DNA from: Streptomyces sp. NBC_01428
Lineage (GTDB): Bacteria > Actinomycetota > Actinomycetes > Streptomycetales > Streptomycetaceae
Length of the DNA: 64,000 bases
Assembly: GCF_036231965.1 (NCBI RefSeq)
Contig: NZ_CP109499.1
Span: forward strand, 1,860,001-1,924,000
Reading direction: 5' to 3'
Shown here in pieces: positions 60,306 to 64,000 of this stretch. The notes below the pieces were generated by a model. That model did no database searches and had not been told where the DNA came from. It was given only the letters and a program-made list of their open reading frames with translations. Every line of letters starts with the position of its first letter. Within the stretch, counting starts at the first letter, position 1. A program made the position numbers and the translations under genes.

Positions 60306-61237
60306 ACACGTACGAGGCCGAACTCGTCGTCGCACGGCGGGAGTCCGTCGCCGACGGCGTGGTCGCCCTGACCCTGCGCGACCCCCGGGGCGCGGAACTC
60401 CCGCCCTGGCAGCCGGGAGCACACGTCGACGTGGTCCTCGAACCCGGCCTGGAACGCCAGTACTCCCTGTGCGGGGACCCGGCGGAGCGCCGGGAGTGGC
60501 GGATCGCGGTGCTGCGGGAGCCGGACGGCCGGGGTGGATCCGCCCATGTCCACGGGCGGTTGACGCAGGGGTCGGTGGTCCGGGTCCGGGGACCGCGCAA
60601 CCACTTCGTTCTCACGCCCGCGCCGCGCTACCGGTTCGTCGCGGGTGGCATCGGCATCACGCCGATCCTGCCGATGCTCGCCGCCGCCGACGCGGCGGGC
60701 GCGGAGTGGACGCTGCTGTACGGCGGACGCTCCCGTGAATCCATGGCGTTCACCGAGGAGTTGGAGCGGTACGGGCAGCGGGTCACGCTCGCGCCGCAGG
60801 ACGAGTCGGGTCTGCTGGATCTCGCCTCCGTGCTGGACGGCGTCCCCGACGGAACCCTCGTCTACGGCTGCGGTCCGGGGCCGCTCCTCGACGCGGTGGA
60901 GGCGGCCTGCCCGGCGGAGGTGCTGCGCGTCGAGCGGTTCCGTCCCAAGCCCCAGGAGGCGTGCGGGGAGGCGGAGTTCGAGGTCGTACTGGAGCGGTCC
61001 GGACGCAGCGTGACCGTCGCCCCCGGGGTCTCGGTGCTCGACGCCGTGCGCGCCGCCGGCGTCGAGGTGCTCTTCTCCTGCACCGAGGGCACCTGCGGGA
61101 CCTGTGAGACGGACGTGCTCGACGGCACGCCGGACCACCGGGACGCGGTGCTCTCGGACGAGGAGCGCGAGGCCGGCGAGACGATGCTCATCTGTGTGTC
61201 CCGCTGCCGGGGGAAGAGGCTCGTGCTGGACCTGTGA
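60302..61237 (+). CDS. vanB: VanB/phthalate-dioxygenase-reductase-type ferredoxin reductase
   Basis: The 311 residues contain the FMN domain (RQYSLCGDP), the NAD domain (AGGIGITPILPML, YGCGPGPLLDAV) and a C-terminal plant-type [2Fe-2S] domain with C260, C265, C268 and C298 (SCTEGTCGTCETDVLDG ... LICVSRC). It passes electrons from NAD(P)H to the Rieske oxygenase. The 3' end overlaps the convergent iclR gene by 50 bp. Confidence 0.92.
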   Translation: MNTYEAELVVARRESVADGVVALTLRDPRGAELPPWQPGAHVDVVLEPGLERQYSLCGDPAERREWRIAVLREPDGRGGSAHVHGRLTQGSVVRVRGPRNHFVLTPAPRYRFVAGGIGITPILPMLAAADAAGAEWTLLYGGRSRESMAFTEELERYGQRVTLAPQDESGLLDLASVLDGVPDGTLVYGCGPGPLLDAVEAACPAEVLRVERFRPKPQEACGEAEFEVVLERSGRSVTVAPGVSVLDAVRAAGVEVLFSCTEGTCGTCETDVLDGTPDHRDAVLSDEEREAGETMLICVSRCRGKRLVLDL

Positions 61238-62003
61238 CCCGAAGGTCCGCCTCGATCCGCCCGACCGTGGCCAGCAGATGGGGCAGCAGGTCACGGCGGA
61301 CGGAGTCCAGGGTGTTGCGGCTGGCGTGCACGGGGATGTTCACGGCGGCCACGACCACGCCGTCCCGGTCCCGCACCGGGGCGGCGACCGACCGCAGGCC
61401 CTCCTCCAGCTCTTGGTCGACGATGGCGTACCCCTGCCGCCGCACTCGGCGCAGCTCCGTGCGCAGGCGGTCCGCCGACACGAGGGTCCGCGCGGTGAGG
61501 GGCCGCAGGTCGGCGCGGGCCAGCCGGACGTCGGTCTCCTCGTCCGTGAGATGCGCGAGGATCACCCGGCCCACGGAGGTGACATGGGCCGGGAAGCGGG
61601 TGCCGACGGTGATCGTCGCCGCCATGATGCGCCGGGTGGGGACCCGCGCGACGTACACGATGTCGTCGCCGTCGAGGACGCACAGGGAGCTCGACTCCCC
61701 GACCGTTTCGGCGAGTTGTTCCAGATGGGGCAGGGCGATCTCGGGGAGGGTGAAGCCCGAGAGGTAGGCGTAGCCGAGTTCCAGGACGCGTGGGGTGAGC
61801 CGGAAGGTCCGGCCGTCCGTGTGGACGTAGCCGAGGTCGGCCAGGGTGAGCAGGAACCGGCGCGCCGCCGCACGGGTCAGGCCGCAGCCCCGCGCGACCT
61901 CGCTGAGGGTCAGTTCGGGCCGGTCGGCGCCGAAGACGCGGATCACGGCCAGCCCGCGTTCGAAGGACCGGACGAAGTGGGGCGCTCGGGCAGCCGCGGA
62001 CAT
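61188..62003 (-). CDS. IclR-family transcriptional regulator
   Basis: ATG at 62003 gives 271 residues. The N-terminal winged helix is SFERGLAVIRVFGADRPELTLSEVARGCGLTRAAARRFLLTLADLGYV. The effector domain includes VYVARVPTRRIM, GTRFPAHVTSVGRVILAHL, YAIVDQELEEGLRSVAAPV and VAAVNIPVHASR, closest in style to the PcaR/PobR group of aromatic-acid regulators. It faces the ABC importer genes across 185 bp with a matching inverted repeat near the importer promoter. Confidence 0.9.
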   Translation of the reverse strand: MSAAARAPHFVRSFERGLAVIRVFGADRPELTLSEVARGCGLTRAAARRFLLTLADLGYVHTDGRTFRLTPRVLELGYAYLSGFTLPEIALPHLEQLAETVGESSSLCVLDGDDIVYVARVPTRRIMAATITVGTRFPAHVTSVGRVILAHLTDEETDVRLARADLRPLTARTLVSADRLRTELRRVRRQGYAIVDQELEEGLRSVAAPVRDRDGVVVAAVNIPVHASRNTLDSVRRDLLPHLLATVGRIEADLRVTGPARASSPGSGTHR

Positions 62004-62091
62004 CGTCGCCTCCAGAGGGACGCGCGGAGCACTCCCCGCGCGACCGGGAGCACACTTCGACAACTGTCAACAATATTGTCAGCCAGAGCCA

Positions 62092-62120
62092 TTGACCCGG
62101 CTCCGGCGGGGTTCTACCTT
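62092..62120 (+). promoter_or_regulatory. Promoter of the ABC importer operon
   Basis: TTGACC (62092-62097), 17-bp spacer, TACCTT (62115-62120). Transcription would begin near 62127, about 62 nt before the ATG at 62189. An ACAATATTGT palindrome lies upstream at 62069-62078. Confidence 0.55.
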
Positions 62121-62134
62121 CGCGCTGTGCACCA

Positions 62135-62153
62135 TTGTGCGGTCTGCGCACAA
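62135..62153 (+). promoter_or_regulatory. Candidate IclR operator
   Basis: TTGTGCG (62135-62141) and CGCACAA (62147-62153) are exact inverted 7-bp arms with a 5-bp spacer. The site lies just downstream of the importer promoter, where a repressor would block transcription. Confidence 0.55.
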
Positions 62154-62188
62154 CCTGTCGGAACACTTACGTCTGCACAGGAGGAGCC

Positions 62189-63160
62189 ATGCGTCGTCTG
62201 CTCGCCGGTATCGCGGTCGGAACCTTTCTGGTCGCCGCGTCGGCCTGCGGTTCGTCCGACGGCGGTGGCGCCTCGGACAAGAACGCGTCGTCCGGCGGCA
62301 CCACCACGGTCAAGCTGGGCGTCATCCCCATCGTCGATGTCGCCCCCGTCTATCTGGGCCAGAAGAAGGGCTTCTACGCCAAGCACGGACTGAAGCTGTC
62401 ACTGACGACGGCACAGGGCGGCGCGGCGATCGTGCCGGGGGTCGTCTCGGGCCAGTTCCAGTTCGGCTTCTCCAACATGACCTCACTGATGGTCGCCCAG
62501 TCGAACAACGTTCCCGTGCGCGCCATCGCCAACGGAGTGGCCTCGACGGGCGTCACGGGCAAGGACTTCGGCGCCATCACGGTCAAGAAGGGCAGTGCGA
62601 TCAGCTCGCCGAAGCAGCTGGAGGGCAAGAAGGTCGCCGTCAACACCCTCAAGAACATCAACGAGACGGCCGTGCGCGAGTCCGTGCGCAAGGCCGGCGG
62701 CGACCCGGCGAAGGTCAAGTTCGTCGAGCTGGCCTTCGACCAGATGCCCGCGGCCCTCGACAGCGGCCAGATCGACGCCGCCATGGTGGTCGAGCCCGCG
62801 CTCGCCACGGTCAGGAGCCAGGGCGCCACCGAGATCGCCTCGTCCCTGGTCGACGTCGCCAAGGACCTCACCGTCGCGATGTACTTCACCTCGAACCAGT
62901 ACGCGCAGCAGCACCCCGACACCGTCAAGAAGTTCCAGGCGGCGACGGCCGAGTCCCTCGCCTACGCCGACACCCACCCGGACGAGGTCCGCGCGATCGT
63001 CACCACGTACACGAAGATCCCGGCGGCCGTCCTCGCGAAGGTGACGCTGCCGAAGTGGCCGGCCGGGGCGAACCGCGCCTCGATCGAGGCATTGGAGCAA
63101 CTCGGGCAGCAGGACGGGCTGTTCAAGACCGCGCCCGACCTGGACAAGCTGCTGCCGTGA
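62189..63160 (+). CDS. ABC transporter substrate-binding lipoprotein (NitT/TauT, SsuA-like)
   Basis: ATG at 62189 with GGAGGAG upstream gives 323 residues. The lipobox ends at C20 (VAASAC). The NMT1/SsuA-like fold shows TTVKLGVIPIVDVAPVYLGQKKGFYAKHGL, VVSGQFQFGFSNMTSLMVA and QLEGKKVAVNTLKN. It captures a solute outside the membrane. The permease start overlaps its stop. The neighbours suggest an aromatic acid or sulfonate. Confidence 0.9.
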   Translation: MRRLLAGIAVGTFLVAASACGSSDGGGASDKNASSGGTTTVKLGVIPIVDVAPVYLGQKKGFYAKHGLKLSLTTAQGGAAIVPGVVSGQFQFGFSNMTSLMVAQSNNVPVRAIANGVASTGVTGKDFGAITVKKGSAISSPKQLEGKKVAVNTLKNINETAVRESVRKAGGDPAKVKFVELAFDQMPAALDSGQIDAAMVVEPALATVRSQGATEIASSLVDVAKDLTVAMYFTSNQYAQQHPDTVKKFQAATAESLAYADTHPDEVRAIVTTYTKIPAAVLAKVTLPKWPAGANRASIEALEQLGQQDGLFKTAPDLDKLLP

Positions 63161-63963
63161 AGCGGAGGCAGCCACACGCGGGCGGCGCCGCACGGGTCCC
63201 GAACGCCGTTCTGGGCGCCGCCGGGCTCGCGGCCTTCCTCGCCCTCGGCGAAGTGGTGCCGCGGCTCGGCATCGTCAAGGAGCGGTATTTCCCGCCCACC
63301 AGCCGCATCGCCGGCGCGCTCGTCGACGAGATCGGCGAGCGCGCCTTCTGGACGGACCTCGGCGACACCCTCACCGGCTGGGCCCTTGGCCTCGCCATCG
63401 CGGTCGGCGCGGGCATCGTCGCAGGGGTGACCGTGTCGGTGGTGCCGTATCTGCGGGAGGCGACCGCCTCGACGATCGAGTTCCTGCGCCCCATCCCCTC
63501 GGTGGCCCTCATCCCGCTCGCCGTGCTCCTCTACGGCACCGAACTGCGGTCGGTGCTCCTCCTCGTCGTGTACGCCTCCTTCTGGCAGGTCCTCGTCCAG
63601 GTCATGTACGGCGTGCGGGACGTCGACCCGGTGGCCGAGGAGACGGCGCGCTCGTACGGACTCGGCACCTGGGCGAGGGTGCGCCACGTCCTGTGGCCGA
63701 CGGCCCTCCCCTACGTGATGACCGGCGTCCGGCTCGCCGCGGCCGTCGCCCTGATCCTCACCGTGACCGCCGAACTCGTCATCGGCGCACCGGGGTTGGG
63801 GGCACGTATCGCGGTCGCCCAGGCCTCGCAGGCGGTCCCCGAGATGTACGCGCTCATCGTCGTCACGGGTCTGCTCGGGCTGCTCATCAACGTGGGGGCC
63901 CGGTCGGTGGAGCGGCACGCGCTGGCCTGGCACCAGTCGGTGCGCGGGGAGGTGGCGGTGTGA
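63157..63963 (+). CDS. ABC transporter permease (BPD-type)
   Basis: GTG at 63157 overlaps the binding-protein stop. The 268 residues have about six helices and the EAA loop region EETARSYGLGTWARVRHVLWPTALPYVMTGVRLAAA. It forms the membrane channel with a second subunit encoded next. Typical of SsuC/TauC-type transporters. Confidence 0.92.
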   Translation: MKRRQPHAGGAARVPNAVLGAAGLAAFLALGEVVPRLGIVKERYFPPTSRIAGALVDEIGERAFWTDLGDTLTGWALGLAIAVGAGIVAGVTVSVVPYLREATASTIEFLRPIPSVALIPLAVLLYGTELRSVLLLVVYASFWQVLVQVMYGVRDVDPVAEETARSYGLGTWARVRHVLWPTALPYVMTGVRLAAAVALILTVTAELVIGAPGLGARIAVAQASQAVPEMYALIVVTGLLGLLINVGARSVERHALAWHQSVRGEVAV

Positions 63964-64000
63964 CGGACGTGCCCACCGGCCGCACCCGGCCGAACCGGGG
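63960..64000 (+). CDS. Start of a downstream importer gene (right end cut)
   Basis: GTG at 63960 overlaps the permease stop (GTGA) and begins MTDVPTGRTRPNR before the window ends. The 4-base coupling continues the operon. A second permease or the ATPase subunit is expected, but only 13 residues are visible. Confidence 0.5.
   Translation, partial: MTDVPTGRTRPNR

Noticed and set aside
59065..61237. Assigning the Rieske pair to phthalate dioxygenase
   Set aside because: The reductase type is shared, but the oxygenase follows VanA in length and around the iron site. Phthalate-specific genes (decarboxylase, dehydrogenase) are missing.
1..64000. CRISPR arrays, insertion sequences, prophage, tRNA or rRNA genes
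   Set aside because: No regularly spaced identical repeats, transposase or integrase sequences, or tRNA-like cloverleaf ends were seen in reading through.

Overview
The window is high-GC actinobacterial chromosome, almost certainly Streptomyces. The evidence is the extreme third-position GC, frequent GTG/TTG starts, four-base stop/start overlaps, an SsgA-like sporulation protein, a WhiB-like protein, a PcaV-type regulator with a pcaIJFHGBL operon, and an srsABC-type phenolic-lipid cluster. I saw no rRNA, tRNA, CRISPR array, insertion sequence or phage gene. It reads as ordinary chromosome with a catabolic emphasis, not as a genomic island.

Layout. 0-9 kb: tail of a Gly/Arg-rich protein, an ABC-F ATPase, an uncharacterised Cys-motif protein, a D-amino-acid-oxidase-like flavoprotein, two divergent secreted peptidases (S15 Xaa-Pro type and M1) and a PfkB-type sugar kinase. 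9-19 kb: an amino-acid permease, a MerR regulator and a five-gene minus-strand operon (alpha-methylacyl-CoA racemase-like protein, LLM flavin oxidoreductase, acyl-CoA dehydrogenase, thiolase, FadJ) that looks built for beta-oxidation of 2-methyl-branched acyl-CoAs. 19-36 kb: mixed housekeeping and stress genes (YjbR, saccharopine-dehydrogenase-like, endonuclease V, YciI, Ycf48-like, SsgA-like, ICL/PEP-mutase, GOLPH3, a second ABC-F ATPase with a structured leader, DDAH, acyl-ACP desaturase, WhiB-like, VOC, LacI, a divergent LigD-polymerase/LigC pair, DUF3048 lipoprotein). 36.3-43.5 kb: pcaV and divergent pcaIJFHGBL, a complete protocatechuate branch of the beta-ketoadipate pathway. 43.5-54 kb: a large AAA/TPR protein of LuxR/MalT type without the DNA-binding domain, a decayed gene, two DUF2510 proteins, a TetR regulator facing a PAP2 phosphatase/EamA-type pair, and a Tat-exported phospholipase C. 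54-58 kb: type III PKS, ICMT-type methyltransferase and flavin hydroxylase with a divergent UbiA prenyltransferase. 59-64 kb: a vanillate-demethylase-type oxygenase and reductase with a translationally coupled 59-residue protein between them, an IclR regulator, and a NitT/TauT-type ABC importer that runs off the right edge.

How parts may work together. The last locus (vanAB-like genes plus importer) would make protocatechuate from vanillate-like acids. The pca operon about 16 kb away would convert it to succinyl-CoA and acetyl-CoA. The most interesting non-coding signals are the ABC-F leader with a tiny upstream ORF and mutually exclusive hairpins at 25990-26257, a 15-bp-period operator array before the desaturase, a 16-bp-period operator array plus a large hairpin between the TetR and PAP2 genes, and an inverted repeat just downstream of the importer promoter.
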